Source: an uncultured Pirellulales bacterium
Lineage (GTDB): Bacteria > Planctomycetota > Planctomycetia > Pirellulales > Thermoguttaceae
Reading direction: 5' to 3'
Assembly (NCBI GenBank): GCA_938015445.1
Contig: CALLPE010000048.1
Span: 1-50,641 of the forward strand
DNA length: 50,641 bases
Every line of letters starts with the position of its first letter. Position 1 is the stretch's first letter. The translations under genes and the position numbers were made by a program. This document shows, piece by piece, positions 9,145 to 18,157 of the stretch. The notes beneath the pieces were generated by a model. It worked only from the letters and a program-made list of their open reading frames with translations, searched no databases and had not been told where the DNA came from.

Positions 9145-10506
9145 TCATTTTGTCGGCGGAGTTGCGCTGGACTTCGGCGGCACGTCCAGTTCCGGCTCTT
9201 CTATCGGCTCGCTGCTTCTAATGTCCGGAAGATCGCCGGGAAGCTGCTTCGGCTCGTCGCCCGGCTGTTGGCCAGGCTTTTTCGCGGGTTGCTGTGGCTG
9301 CTGTGCCTGGGCGGATGGCTCCTTGGCTGGCGGCTCCTTCATAGGCGAATCTGGGGAAGACCCGTTAGTCGCAGGTGGCCCTTTCGTCAGAGGCTCGGTA
9401 GCGGGCAGCTTTTTCGGCGCGCTATCGCCTACTTCTTTGCCCGGTGGCGGCGCTGCCGGCTCCTGGGTAGTCGGGGCGGGCTTTTGCTCGGCCGGCAGCT
9501 CACCGCCCTGCGGCTCCTGCCCTTGCGGCTGCTGCGGCTTGGACCGGTTTCGGCCTGCGCCGGCGCTTGCGCCGTCCTCCGAAACGGCGCCGTTGTTCAC
9601 TGTTTTCGCGTCGCTTGGCTCGCCGTGGCCCCCGCCCCAGTGTTTGTAAGTGTGACGCACAAAAGGCAGCGGAATGCGCAGAAAATCCATCCTCGGCCCG
9701 AACAGCAGGTTGCTGAAGTAATAACCCAAACCTAGTCCCACCACGCCGAATACGATCATTCCGCCTATGTGCACAAGCGGATTAACTTCGCGGCTGCGCG
9801 ACGGTCGGGCCTTGATGGCAAACGGCAGCGCAGCCTCGCCCGTACCGCCGGTGTCGATCAATGCGAAGGCCTCTTCGGCTGACTTGGCTGGCTGGTCCGA
9901 CTGGCTTTCGGCGGTAGCTTGGCCAAGCTGCTCGGTTGGCTGACCCTCGGTTTGCCCAAGCTCTGCCGCCGCTTGCTCGGAAGATTCACTCGCCGCCAGT
10001 GTTGTTGGCGCCATCGCCAGAGCTGAACCGTCGATTCCAGCCGCCGCTGCGGTCTCGGCCTCGGTCGACGGCTGGCCCACTGCCACGGCCTGCTGGTCCA
10101 GCACGATCGGGTCGATCGCCACCACCTCCGTTTCTACGGCATCGGCCAACAGGTTGCCCCACACTTGTTGTTCGCCCGTCGCCTGTGGTTGGCCTGTTGC
10201 CTGATGCTGCCCTGTCGCCAGCGCGAAATCCGTCAGGGCAGAAACGCCGGCGACCTCCTGTGCGGTTTGGCTGTCGGGTTCGACGACGGCACCAACGCCA
10301 GCTTCCCGAAGCCCCGCCGAGCCGTCCGCCGTCAGACCCAAAACTTGCAAGCCTAACGGCACCAGCATCGGCGGCAGCAAAGCCAGGGCGTCGGCCAGCG
10401 GATACTCGGCGTTGCACAAGGGGCAGCGGACGGTGATTTCGCCAGGGACCCCGGGGGGAATCGAGACCGACTGTTCACACTGCGGACATTTGGAAATACT
10501 CGGCAT
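9145..10506 (-). CDS. MJ0042-type zinc-ribbon protein with one membrane span and Pro-rich tail
   Basis: This is a 453-residue protein. Residues 1-40 hold a zinc ribbon with two CxxC pairs (CPQC and CPLC) of the MJ0042 type. An acidic Gln/Ala/Glu-rich low-complexity region (about 60-230) follows. One membrane helix (about 243-270, HIGGMIVFGVVGLGLGYYFS) comes next, and the C-terminus is long, Pro/Gln/Glu/Lys-rich and disordered. The start is supported by GGAG six bases before the ATG. Zinc-ribbon, spacer, membrane helix and disordered tail is a frequent planctomycete arrangement of unknown role. The tail contains near-repeats such as KEPPAKEPS. Orientation is uncertain, but the ribbon is probably cytoplasmic. 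It converges with the MFS gene. Confidence 0.72.
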   Translation of the reverse strand: MPSISKCPQCEQSVSIPPGVPGEITVRCPLCNAEYPLADALALLPPMLVPLGLQVLGLTADGSAGLREAGVGAVVEPDSQTAQEVAGVSALTDFALATGQHQATGQPQATGEQQVWGNLLADAVETEVVAIDPIVLDQQAVAVGQPSTEAETAAAAGIDGSALAMAPTTLAASESSEQAAAELGQTEGQPTEQLGQATAESQSDQPAKSAEEAFALIDTGGTGEAALPFAIKARPSRSREVNPLVHIGGMIVFGVVGLGLGYYFSNLLFGPRMDFLRIPLPFVRHTYKHWGGGHGEPSDAKTVNNGAVSEDGASAGAGRNRSKPQQPQGQEPQGGELPAEQKPAPTTQEPAAPPPGKEVGDSAPKKLPATEPLTKGPPATNGSSPDSPMKEPPAKEPSAQAQQPQQPAKKPGQQPGDEPKQLPGDLPDIRSSEPIEEPELDVPPKSSATPPTK

Positions 10507-11015
10507 TGCCTTCTCCGGTAAACGTGCAACCTAACGCTCAAGTTTAACTTGCACTGAGCGAACTCGCCACCGACCCTGCCATTGCGGCGACTGGTCCACA
10601 CGCTATCTTTTCAGGCTCGTGCGCGCGTCGCCGACACCCTCGGCCGCGTAATGCCGGGCCGGCCGCCGTCGGCTTGGCCAGCAAAGTTATCAGCGATTCC
10701 GGCGCCACCGCCACTAACGCTCGCAAGCAAGTGCCCGCCAGGCCAGGGCGACGCCAGCGCGCTTGGGCTGCACCGTCGCGCCACGGTCGTCGCAGGTTAG
10801 TTCGCAGCGATTTTCAGCAAAACGACAGCCCAATGCCGTTCGGCGCAGCAGCATTTCCTGACTCACCTTGAGCATAAAATCTTTGAACCGGTGTGCGCAG
10901 ACAGTTTGCAAGCCTTCTAGCAGCGCTGTACATTGCAGCCAGCGCTAAAGGCTATCAGGCGGGCACGCGATTGAAATCTTCATGAGAATCACAAAATCAT
11001 TGGGAAGGCGCGGTC
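10507..11015. other. Gene-free divergent region
   Basis: This 509-bp stretch lies between the divergent zinc-ribbon and lipoprotein genes. No credible ORF, RNA gene or strong hairpin was seen. A GGGAAGG ribosome site precedes the lipoprotein start, and TTGAAA at 10971 could be a -35 element, but no good -10 follows. Confidence 0.5.
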
Positions 11016-11510
11016 ATGTGGCGAACTATCGGATATGTGGCAGCGGCGATGTGTTTGCTGGCTTGCTGTGGTTGTGGGCGGAAATCGCATACCATCGTCA
11101 CGCCGGAAGGGGAAAAGGTGACCATCACCGAACAGGGCAGCAAAGGCCAGCTTACCGTCGAGGGGCCGCAGGGGGAGAAAGTTCAATTCGCTGGCGACAA
11201 AGGCAGCTTGAAACTGCCCGAAGGCTTTCCCACCGATGTGCCCGTCTATCCCAAATCCAGGGTTGTAGCCACTGCCACCGAAAAGCAAGCCGTGACGGTG
11301 TCGCTGGAAACCAGCGATACCGTAGATGAAGTAGCGAAGTTCTACGCCGATAAGCTCAAGGCGGCTGGTTGGCAGATAGCAACCACATTCAACACCGAGG
11401 AAAACAGCGTGGTCAGCGCAACCAAGCAGAAGCGCACGTGCACAGTGGCAGCGGGGAAGCGCGACAAGGGAACTATGCTGACGCTCATGGTCTCCAGCGA
11501 CAAAGACTGA
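11016..11510 (+). CDS. Small lipoprotein, function unknown
   Basis: This is a 164-residue predicted lipoprotein. The signal (MWRTIGYVAAAMCLLACCGC) contains a lipobox ending at one of the Cys residues 17-20. The region after it has short beta-repeats such as VTPEGEKVTITEQ and VEGPQGEKVQFAGDKG. The C-terminal half (about 70-164) has PEGFPTDVPVYPKSRVV followed by an alpha/beta domain (DEVAKFYADKLKAAGWQI). That pattern is typical of planctomycete and proteobacterial lipoproteins of unknown function in which a residue-change term is followed by a helix. GGGAAGG lies about 8 bases before the ATG. It converges with the J-domain-like gene. Confidence 0.8.
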   Translation: MWRTIGYVAAAMCLLACCGCGRKSHTIVTPEGEKVTITEQGSKGQLTVEGPQGEKVQFAGDKGSLKLPEGFPTDVPVYPKSRVVATATEKQAVTVSLETSDTVDEVAKFYADKLKAAGWQIATTFNTEENSVVSATKQKRTCTVAAGKRDKGTMLTLMVSSDKD

Positions 11511-11590
11511 GCCTGGGCCGACCGCCGACCGCCGCGTGCCAAGGTGGCTTCCGTCGTCAACGGCCGAATGCCCGCAGCCGAGCCTGCCGG

Positions 11591-14251
11591 TCAAGGCGAA
11601 ATAGGCCGCACTTCCATCTTCAGAATGCGGAAAATGCCGCTATGAGTACCGACGAAGATTCGCTTCGGGTCCGGCATTGCCCACGGACGCGGCACGCCCA
11701 GCTTCTTCAAGTCGCCCGAGTACGAAATGATTGATGCCCCGTTGACCGAGACGCTCACCCCAGACGGTCGCACCGTAGCCACAATGGTGTTTTCCCGATC
11801 GGAATCTAGCGCCCGCGCATGCTCGTTTCGGTTCACAAGGGTCAGGCCGTCTTCGCTGGGGCTAGCCAGTCCGCTGGCGCGCAGTTGGAGGAAGTTTCGG
11901 GCGAATTCTCTAAGCATATCGTCGCCTCGTTGGCGTCCTGGTCGCCGGCCACCTCCCGGCGGCGAAGGCGGCGCACCCGGCGAACCCGAATCACCCGCCG
12001 GCACGTCTATCAAGGCCACCAATTGCCCGGCTGTATTAGGCAACCCGATTGCGAAAACCGATCGCGGTCGCAATCCCAGAAGCCGAGGATTGCTTACCCG
12101 CTCGACGATGATAGTCAGCTCGTATGATTCCGGCGGGCTATAGGGAAACTGCACGCGGGCAAAGGCTTCCGGCGGCGAAATCAGTACTTTACCATCGTAT
12201 TGCCAGTTGCCCACATATGCCGCCCTCTTGGGCTGAAAGACAGCCAGCAGATCGACTACCGCTCCGGCCTCGCGCAGACGCCGTTCGGCCCTGGTCTTGG
12301 CAAGTCCCTGCAAGTGGGGTTCTGCCAACACATACCAATGTGTTGCGCGGGCGCGCGCGGCGGCGTGCGCCGCGCCGGATTGCCCATCGGCATACTCCCA
12401 CCACAGGTCGCCCAGTTTCGCTTGTTCCTCGGCCGAGGTGGGATTGGCTATATCGGCTTGGGCGATGGTTTTCAGCCGGGCTTCGCTCCCTTTAGCCAGC
12501 AGCGGCAATCCTCCTGCCCAGTCGCGACGCACAAACGCCCGATAACGCCCGACGATCAAGTTCGCCTCCGGGTCGTTAGGATCGCTGGCAAGTTTTTGCG
12601 CCGCTGGCTGGACTTCCTCCCAGGCCTTCGTCGCTACCCGAACGGCTTCCCTTTGCTCGATGGCCAGCTTTCGCAGCGACAAGTCGCTTCCCTTCGAAGC
12701 CGCAGCCACGGCAATCGAGGCCAGCTTTTCGGCCGCCTCGTGATTGTCTGCCCGCAGCGCCACGTCCACAAGCTGCAACGCGCCGTTGACCACTGCGGCG
12801 CGGTCGTCGGCACTGCGCACCGATCGGCTCAGTTCGGACAGCGTTTCGATTCGCAACGGCCACGGATCGCCGGACGACAGCGACTCGATCTTCAACACTG
12901 CCTCGCGGCACACCAAATAGTCGCCCGCCTCGGCTGCTAGTTGAGCGGCTTGCCGCAACATCACATACTGCACTGTGGCGTCGCCGGTAGTATGCTCGGC
13001 TTCGACCAGCAACAGCTTGGCAAGCGACAGCTTTCCTTCAGGCGTTGTGGCTTTGGCGTACTCCGTGGCGAAGGTCGACTTCAATTCTGCAAGCGCTTGT
13101 TCGATCAATTCTTGCTTCGGCGTAGCAGACTTCTGGCCCGGCAGGCTCTCGCCAACCACAGGCGATGCTGATGATTCTGACTTCTGCGCTCCGCCATTTG
13201 AGGACATGGTCTCGCCAGGGGTTTCCGTTGCCGGCGTCGATGGTTCTGTGCCCGGCGCAGCTTCCGAAGGCTGGATTGGCTGTTCCGCCGGTTGGCCGGC
13301 CTGGTCCATTTTGTCCGTTTGGGCCCCTGGGAGCGACGAATCAGCCGGTGCGCCTGGCGTAGCTTCGGCGTCTTGAGACGGAGACTTCGCGTCTTGGGGG
13401 TCTGACCCGCCGGTTGGGCTTTGCTCCGGCTGCTGTGGCGCCGTGGGGTTGTTTTCTGCCGTTTTGGATGCAGCGGAGCTGGGCCGAGTATCCTGGCTCT
13501 TGGATTTCGGCGACGCTGCTTCGCCAGACTGCTTTGCGTTTGCCTTGGCAACCGCCGCCGGCTCGTTGGCCGAACCGAGCGATTGCTCGCCGTTTCCACC
13601 CCCGCTGATGGCCGCCACATACAAGATCGCCGCTATCAATACTGCACCGGCCAATAGCGAAACGGCAGCCATCGCCCCGGATGTGCGCGAGCGGCCCCGG
13701 TACACCGCCCGACGGCTCGACGAAATGGGAACAGCTATCGCTTGACCAGAAAATTGGGCGTTTTCAGAGCCATAACTGCAAACGGCGCTATGGGTTGCGC
13801 TATCGACACTTGTACTGCCGAGTGCCGAGTCACCCGGTAACGCTTGTCCGACCAGCCCCGTACCGGTACTACTAGGCGCACGAGTTGAAGGAGCAAGCTG
13901 GGGATGCGTTTGCCCATACTCACCAATTTCTGCATTTTTGCCAGTTGGGTGTGTTCCCATCCCCGTAGCGGAAAGCTTGGCCCGCAGGAAACTATCGTAA
14001 GCTGCTTTCTTTTCAGGATTTAAGAGAGTTACCTTGGCCGCCGCAATTTCGTTCAGGATCCGCTGTGAGAGTACGGAATACTGTCCCGACTGGAAAGACC
14101 GCACGTGGGCCATCTGCCGGTCGGCGGCCGACTCGATCACCGCCGGATCGCTTTCGAAAAGCTCTAGCCCCAACAATCGGTAGTGGTTTGGCGGCTGGTC
14201 CTTTGGTGGAATACCAAGCCATCGGTGGTACGGATCGAAGGCTGTCGGCAT
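11591..14251 (-). CDS. Large membrane protein with J-domain-like N-terminus
   Basis: This is an 886-residue protein. Residues 1-90 (FDPYHRWLGIPPKDQPPNHY, then AKVTLLNPEKKAAYDSFLR) resemble the degenerate J-domain found at the N-terminus of many planctomycete membrane proteins and kinases. The HPD motif is absent, so a DnaK partner is doubtful. A membrane helix lies at about 187-212. A Ser/Pro/Gln/Glu-rich linker (about 215-380) follows. An alpha-helical repeat-like segment (about 390-650) contains TPEGKLSLAKLLLVEAEHTT and GDLWWEYADG. A C-terminal beta domain (about 680-886) may bind polysaccharide. A GGGAG site precedes the ATG. The helical portion is reminiscent of proteins next to lectin-like domains, but its job is unknown. 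Confidence 0.75.
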   Translation of the reverse strand: MPTAFDPYHRWLGIPPKDQPPNHYRLLGLELFESDPAVIESAADRQMAHVRSFQSGQYSVLSQRILNEIAAAKVTLLNPEKKAAYDSFLRAKLSATGMGTHPTGKNAEIGEYGQTHPQLAPSTRAPSSTGTGLVGQALPGDSALGSTSVDSATHSAVCSYGSENAQFSGQAIAVPISSSRRAVYRGRSRTSGAMAAVSLLAGAVLIAAILYVAAISGGGNGEQSLGSANEPAAVAKANAKQSGEAASPKSKSQDTRPSSAASKTAENNPTAPQQPEQSPTGGSDPQDAKSPSQDAEATPGAPADSSLPGAQTDKMDQAGQPAEQPIQPSEAAPGTEPSTPATETPGETMSSNGGAQKSESSASPVVGESLPGQKSATPKQELIEQALAELKSTFATEYAKATTPEGKLSLAKLLLVEAEHTTGDATVQYVMLRQAAQLAAEAGDYLVCREAVLKIESLSSGDPWPLRIETLSELSRSVRSADDRAAVVNGALQLVDVALRADNHEAAEKLASIAVAAASKGSDLSLRKLAIEQREAVRVATKAWEEVQPAAQKLASDPNDPEANLIVGRYRAFVRRDWAGGLPLLAKGSEARLKTIAQADIANPTSAEEQAKLGDLWWEYADGQSGAAHAAARARATHWYVLAEPHLQGLAKTRAERRLREAGAVVDLLAVFQPKRAAYVGNWQYDGKVLISPPEAFARVQFPYSPPESYELTIIVERVSNPRLLGLRPRSVFAIGLPNTAGQLVALIDVPAGDSGSPGAPPSPPGGGRRPGRQRGDDMLREFARNFLQLRASGLASPSEDGLTLVNRNEHARALDSDRENTIVATVRPSGVSVSVNGASIISYSGDLKKLGVPRPWAMPDPKRIFVGTHSGIFRILKMEVRPISP

Positions 14252-14480
14252 GATCTTTTCTCCCGATCACAGCCGCGTCACAATTCCTTCATACCTTCAT
14301 ACTTAGACGCCGCCGCCGCAGTACATGGTCCCAAAAATATTTCTGCTTACGTAGAAATATGTTGCATCGCCTCGGGCGAGGCAATCCCCACGATGTAGGG
14401 GACATTTGACGTCGTTTGCGCACTATGGTACTCTGGCGGATAATTCCACCACCCAAAACTTAAACACAAGGTTCCACAAT
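14252..14480. promoter_or_regulatory. Divergent promoter region with inverted repeat
   Basis: The region between the divergent J-domain-like and EF-hand lipoprotein genes contains a perfect 8-bp inverted repeat ATATTTCT/AGAAATAT (14337-14344 and 14353-14360). It also contains a GCCTCG/CGAGGC pair at 14369-14382. TTGACG (14406-14411), 17 bases, then TACTCT (14429-14434) could serve the plus-strand gene. The inverted repeat is centred about 95 bp upstream of the J-domain-like start and could be an operator. Confidence 0.4.
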
Positions 14481-15116
14481 ATGTTTCGCCAAAAAACACT
14501 CTTTCTTGTGTCCGCGATGATGATTAGCGGCATGTTTGTATCCGGTGTATCCGGCTGCCGTCGTGGGGCGCCGCCGCGCGTCGAACCGCCTAAACTCGAT
14601 CCGTCCGCGGCGGCTGCCGCTGCCATGGCCGAGTACGACACCAATAAAGACGGAAAGTTGTCGCCCGACGAATTGCGCCGCTGTCCGGCACTGTGGTCTT
14701 CCCGGGAACACCTCGACCCGAATAACCAGGGAATCACCCGGGAAATGCTCGAAAAACACATGCGGCAGTGGGTCGATAGCGCGGCAGGGAGCATCACGCA
14801 GTTGGTGCGGGTTACTCGCCGTGGGCAACCTCTGGAAGGAGCCACCGTGACTTTTGAGCCGGAGAAGTTCTTGGGCCCCAGCTACGAGTCGGGCACGGGA
14901 ACAACCGACAAGAACGGCGTGGCAGGCAATATCACCACACCCTCGGCTTCGAAAGTCAACGCCCCCGGACTTCCGCCCGGATTCTACAAAATCAAAATCA
15001 CCAAGCCTGGCGAAAACATCCCGGCCAAGTACAACGAGAAAACAGAATTGGGCGCCGAAGTATCGTACCAGGCGATGGGCGTTTCGGCCGGATTGAACTT
15101 CGACTTGGATTACTGA
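14481..15116 (+). CDS. EF-hand lipoprotein with carboxypeptidase-regulatory-like C-terminus
   Basis: This is a 211-residue protein. I use the ATG at 14481 because it opens a lipoprotein signal (MFRQKTLFLVSAMMISGMFV) with lipobox VSGC. Residues 53-64 form an EF-hand calcium loop (DTNKDGKLSPDEL). The stretch after it, LDPNNQGITREML, looks like a second partial EF-hand. The C-terminal 100 residues begin TQLVRVTRRGQPLEGATVTF and continue with GTGTTDKNGVAG and LPPGFYKIKITKPGENIP. That is the pattern of bacterial Ig-like/transthyretin-type carboxypeptidase regulatory domains common in planctomycete lipoproteins. It is probably on the cell surface or periplasmic side; function unknown. Confidence 0.82.
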   Translation: MFRQKTLFLVSAMMISGMFVSGVSGCRRGAPPRVEPPKLDPSAAAAAAMAEYDTNKDGKLSPDELRRCPALWSSREHLDPNNQGITREMLEKHMRQWVDSAAGSITQLVRVTRRGQPLEGATVTFEPEKFLGPSYESGTGTTDKNGVAGNITTPSASKVNAPGLPPGFYKIKITKPGENIPAKYNEKTELGAEVSYQAMGVSAGLNFDLDY

Positions 15117-15398
15117 CCAGCTGTTGCGCTCCATCGCCGCTTTGCGCTGCATCGGACTGGCTGGCCCGAGGGCTGGCTAGGTCAGCACGTTGCGGCCGGC
15201 GCAGGCTGTGTCGGGCCGAAGTTTCCTAGCAACGCCCGGCCCTGTTCGATCTGCTGGGCAAGGGAAAAATCGTTCCATGCCAACGCTTTCTTGGCAGGCG
15301 TCGTGGACTATACTGGTAGCTCCTGTTCCCAAGGCTTCGCGCCGTAAGCCAATTGACGGCTAGGTTGACTGCCACGGCCCGGAGCGACTGGCAAGGCC
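15117..15398. other. Intergenic with 18-bp-period repeat
   Basis: The gap after the EF-hand lipoprotein contains TTGCGCTCCATCG at 15124-15136 and TTGCGCTGCATCG at 15142-15154, one mismatch and 18 bp apart, starting 8 bases after the stop codon. Nothing else is recognised. Confidence 0.45.
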
Positions 15399-15779
15399 AT
15401 GCTCCCCCAGCAAAGCAGCTTTCGAGACCTGGACGAAGTGTTCCAACAGTTGCAGCAAAGCCCGTTTCGTCGCAGTCGGCGGCTAGGACCTCGCGAGCGC
15501 GCGTATTTGACCGCTAAAACTCTGCCGGTGATAATGGCCCACGCCCGCGATTTCGTGGTCGAACGCCTGGCCCCGGCAAGGCCGAAAAACGAAGGCCGGC
15601 AGACGCCCTTGCACGGCCACCCGGTCTTCGTGGCGCAACATGCCACCGCCACTTGTTGCCGTCACTGTTTATGGCGGTGGCATTGGATTCCCCTGGGCAA
15701 GCCATTGACCGACGAACAAGTGGCCTACGTGTTGCGAGTCATCGAGCGCTGGCTGACCGAATACTCAGACCAAGGCTAA
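15399..15779 (+). CDS. DUF4186 family protein
   Basis: This is a 126-residue cytoplasmic protein matching the DUF4186 family in length and motifs: FRRSRRLGPRERAYL, VIMAHARDFVVERLAPARP, the block GRQTPLHGHPVFVAQHATAT, and CCRHCLWRWHWIPLGKPL. The conserved CCRxCLxxWH and HGHPVF motifs suggest a metal or nucleotide site. No function is established for the family to my knowledge. The ATG is preceded by a weak CAAGG. It stands alone between the lipoprotein gene and a gene remnant. Confidence 0.85.
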   Translation: MLPQQSSFRDLDEVFQQLQQSPFRRSRRLGPRERAYLTAKTLPVIMAHARDFVVERLAPARPKNEGRQTPLHGHPVFVAQHATATCCRHCLWRWHWIPLGKPLTDEQVAYVLRVIERWLTEYSDQG

Positions 15780-15868
15780 ACTCCCTGGGCCGCCAGCGCA
15801 GTGCAGCTTCTGGCAGCATGACAGGCACACTGTGCTGGCCGCCGAGAATACTTCTCGCAGAGCGTACG

Positions 15869-16162
15869 ATGCATCCGACACAGTCTTTGCGAGTGCTGTT
15901 CTCCTGGTGTGCAATCTGGGCCAGTGCCGCAGTGGGCCAAGCGGCGAAACCGCAGCTGACCTTCTTCGGCTGGTCCGATCAACATGTGCAGGCCAACGCA
16001 GAGGCAAGGCATCCGGAAGTGGTCATCGAGGCCATGAACGCTCTGCCGGGCGCGAAGTATTCGGAAGGCATCGGCGGCGCGGTCGATCGGCCGGCGTTTG
16101 TTTTCGGCGCGGGCCAAGTGGGAAACTGCTCGGAGATGCCCCCGGTCCGCTGGGGGTGTTAG
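15869..16162 (+). pseudogene. Truncated metallophosphoesterase-like gene remnant
   Basis: The 97-residue frame starts with a signal peptide (MHPTQSLRVLFSWCAIWASA). It continues LTFFGWSDQHV, VVIEAMNALPGAKY and GIGGAVDRPAFVFGAGQVG, which resemble the start of planctomycete secreted calcineurin-like phosphoesterases (DTH/DQH metal motif, GGxVxxPAFVFGxGD). A full protein would continue for about 300 residues. Here the frame ends at 16162 and the next gene occupies the opposite strand from 16169. The GD metal motif is replaced by GQ. I read it as a decayed 5' fragment; a short real secreted protein is an alternative. Confidence 0.55.
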
Positions 16163-16168
16163 CCTTTG

Positions 16169-17569
16169 CTACTGGTCGCGCAATACGACCGCCGGATCTT
16201 GCAACAAAGCGAAGACGGTGGGCAAATAACTTGCTGCGGCGGAAAGCACTGGAGCGCCGGCTACAGTGGCGGCCAGCATGGCTGCCGAGAGCCTCAGCTC
16301 CTCACTGGAGAGGCCGAGCACCGCTCCGGCCGTCCAACGTGCCGCCACGATGCCCAAACCCACTCCCACGATTGCGCCCACCAGGCCGACCAAAATCGCC
16401 TTTCCCATAAACAACGCGGCAATCATCGTGGAGCTTTTTCCCAGTGCGCGGAGCAAGCCGATTTCGGTGCGTCGTTCGCGCACGTTGACCATCGCCAGCA
16501 AGCCGACCCACACCCCGGCGGCCAGCAGCACCAACGGCGTTAGCACCAGGGCCAGCATTTCCATAATTTGCTGAGTTCGCGCCCGCGAGGCCTCCATCTG
16601 GGCCAGTATGGCTCTGCGCTCGTCCAGCAGTTTTTGGCGCTGGGCGATGTTCTGCTGCATGCTTGCGGCGATCAGCTTGCGTTTTCGTTCCACCGCGGTG
16701 CGCTGTTCGGCCCGCGCCAAGGCGATCGATTGGAACTCGGTGACGTGGGTATCGGGCAGCACCTCTTCGAGCTGTTTGCGGATTACCGGCAGGCGTTCCC
16801 CTTCGCAGACGCATCCCAAGGCCAGGATTTGATTGATCCGCGGCGGATCGCGTTTGCCTAACAACTCTTGCGCGTCATGGAGGTGCATGGCGATGGTGAT
16901 GTCGTCCTTGCTGCCGCGTTCCGGCCAGATTTCGGCAACGATGAATTGCCTGCCCAGCACTTCCACGGTGTCGCCCGGCTTGTACTGACCACGCAATTCA
17001 TGCCCCAACAGCACCGTACCCGGTTTGATGTTGTAGCCCATGGCCGATTTTTGTCGCATATGCGGTTGTGGCACTTCAGGCAGGTAGCCGACTAGCAGCA
17101 CTTTGCGGCCCTGCCAGTCGATTTTCTTCTGCAAGGTGGCGACCAAATGTGCAATGAGCGTCAGCCGTCGGTCGTTGGCCAAGCGGTGGACGTATTCTTC
17201 TGGGATGTCGTGCAGCGCGAAATCGGCCGCCCAGAAGTCCGCCATATTGGTATTTTTGTGGACGATCATCAGGTTGAAGCCCATGTCGCGCATCAATCGC
17301 CGTGTTTGATCTTCCAATTTGCGCAGCTCCTCCTCGGTGCCGCGTTCGAAGGCCTCCATCTCGGCCTTTATTTTTGCCACGGCGGCTTCCTCCTGTTGAA
17401 CGAGTTCGGCCGACGTGCTGAGTTCGGCGGCCGTTTGCCGCTGGTAAGCGTCCACCACGCTCGGCGCAGCAATCAACAACGCAGAAGCGATGGTCACCGC
17501 CGATACGCTAAGCAGGAAGCCGATCTTGCGATAGCGGATTTCAGCCAACATCATCCTTAGGGCACCCAT
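16169..17569 (-). CDS. MacB/FtsX-type ABC transporter permease
   Basis: This is a 466-residue inner-membrane protein. One helix near the N-terminus (IGFLLSVSAVTIASALLIAA) is followed by a large extracytoplasmic MacB-PCD-like domain (about 40-330) containing a predicted coiled coil (EEAAVAKIKAEMEAFERGTE). Three helices follow at the end with the FtsX-family cytoplasmic motif RERRTEIGLLRALGKSS. No ATPase or membrane fusion gene is adjacent, unusual for this class, so its partner must be elsewhere. The CYTH gene precedes it by 27 bases on the same strand, and the ribosome site (GGAGGAG) lies within that gap, so co-transcription is likely. The last four residues end just before the phosphoesterase remnant. 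Confidence 0.86.
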   Translation of the reverse strand: MGALRMMLAEIRYRKIGFLLSVSAVTIASALLIAAPSVVDAYQRQTAAELSTSAELVQQEEAAVAKIKAEMEAFERGTEEELRKLEDQTRRLMRDMGFNLMIVHKNTNMADFWAADFALHDIPEEYVHRLANDRRLTLIAHLVATLQKKIDWQGRKVLLVGYLPEVPQPHMRQKSAMGYNIKPGTVLLGHELRGQYKPGDTVEVLGRQFIVAEIWPERGSKDDITIAMHLHDAQELLGKRDPPRINQILALGCVCEGERLPVIRKQLEEVLPDTHVTEFQSIALARAEQRTAVERKRKLIAASMQQNIAQRQKLLDERRAILAQMEASRARTQQIMEMLALVLTPLVLLAAGVWVGLLAMVNVRERRTEIGLLRALGKSSTMIAALFMGKAILVGLVGAIVGVGLGIVAARWTAGAVLGLSSEELRLSAAMLAATVAGAPVLSAAASYLPTVFALLQDPAVVLRDQ

Positions 17570-17596
17570 GTGCTCATCTCCTCCAAGTGAAAAGCA

Positions 17597-18157
17597 CTAG
17601 CCTGCCGCCCCAGGGCGTGCCAGCAGCAGTTCCAAGTAACTCCGACGCTCCGAACGGCGCAAACCCAAACGCTCGGCCAGCGATGCCACCGATGCCTTAG
17701 CCGCTTCCAGCTCGGCAGGCTCGACGACCAACTCCAGCTCGACGAACGCGCCCAGATGCGCGACGCAATCGAGCGACACTTCTATTTGCCTATTGTCCCA
17801 TCTTACCCATGCCTTGCGGCGCGACTTGCGCACCTCGGCCAGGCGGGCAAACCCCAAAGCCTCGAGCAATTCTACCCAGTGGGCAGCCGCTTGTTCGTCG
17901 CCAAGCGGTATTTCGATCTCATGCCGAGTTTTGGTGGTCTGATCAATCTTTGGCCCCTTGTAGGTGATATAATACCCACTATTCTTGCGACGGATGCGCA
18001 AGGCCTCGTCGGTCTGGGCGAAGTCGCGCGCCGGATGGGAGAAATAGTAATCGTATTCTTCCTGTGGAGGAGAAATCCCCGCCCCCAACTCGGCCAGGCG
18101 AGACTGCACATCCGACAAATCGGCCACGGGAAACTTTTGTTCTACTTCGTATTTCAC
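17597..18157 (-). CDS. CYTH-domain protein (CyaB-type class IV adenylate cyclase or triphosphatase)
   Basis: This is a 186-residue cytoplasmic enzyme. I start at a GTG at 18157, giving MKYEVEQKF with the signature ExExK motif at residues 4-8. Later conserved residues match the CYTH triphosphate tunnel: YYFSHPARDF, ALRIRRKNSGYYITYKGPK, and H-x-E-I-E (RHEIEIPL). The C-terminal helices SLDCVAHLGAFVELELVV and SYLELLL fit CyaB-like proteins of about 180 residues. The protein may make cAMP from ATP or hydrolyse inorganic or thiamine triphosphate; sequence alone does not decide. It shares a unit with the downstream ABC-type permease (27-bp gap). Confidence 0.85.
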   Translation of the reverse strand: MKYEVEQKFPVADLSDVQSRLAELGAGISPPQEEYDYYFSHPARDFAQTDEALRIRRKNSGYYITYKGPKIDQTTKTRHEIEIPLGDEQAAAHWVELLEALGFARLAEVRKSRRKAWVRWDNRQIEVSLDCVAHLGAFVELELVVEPAELEAAKASVASLAERLGLRRSERRSYLELLLARPGAAG

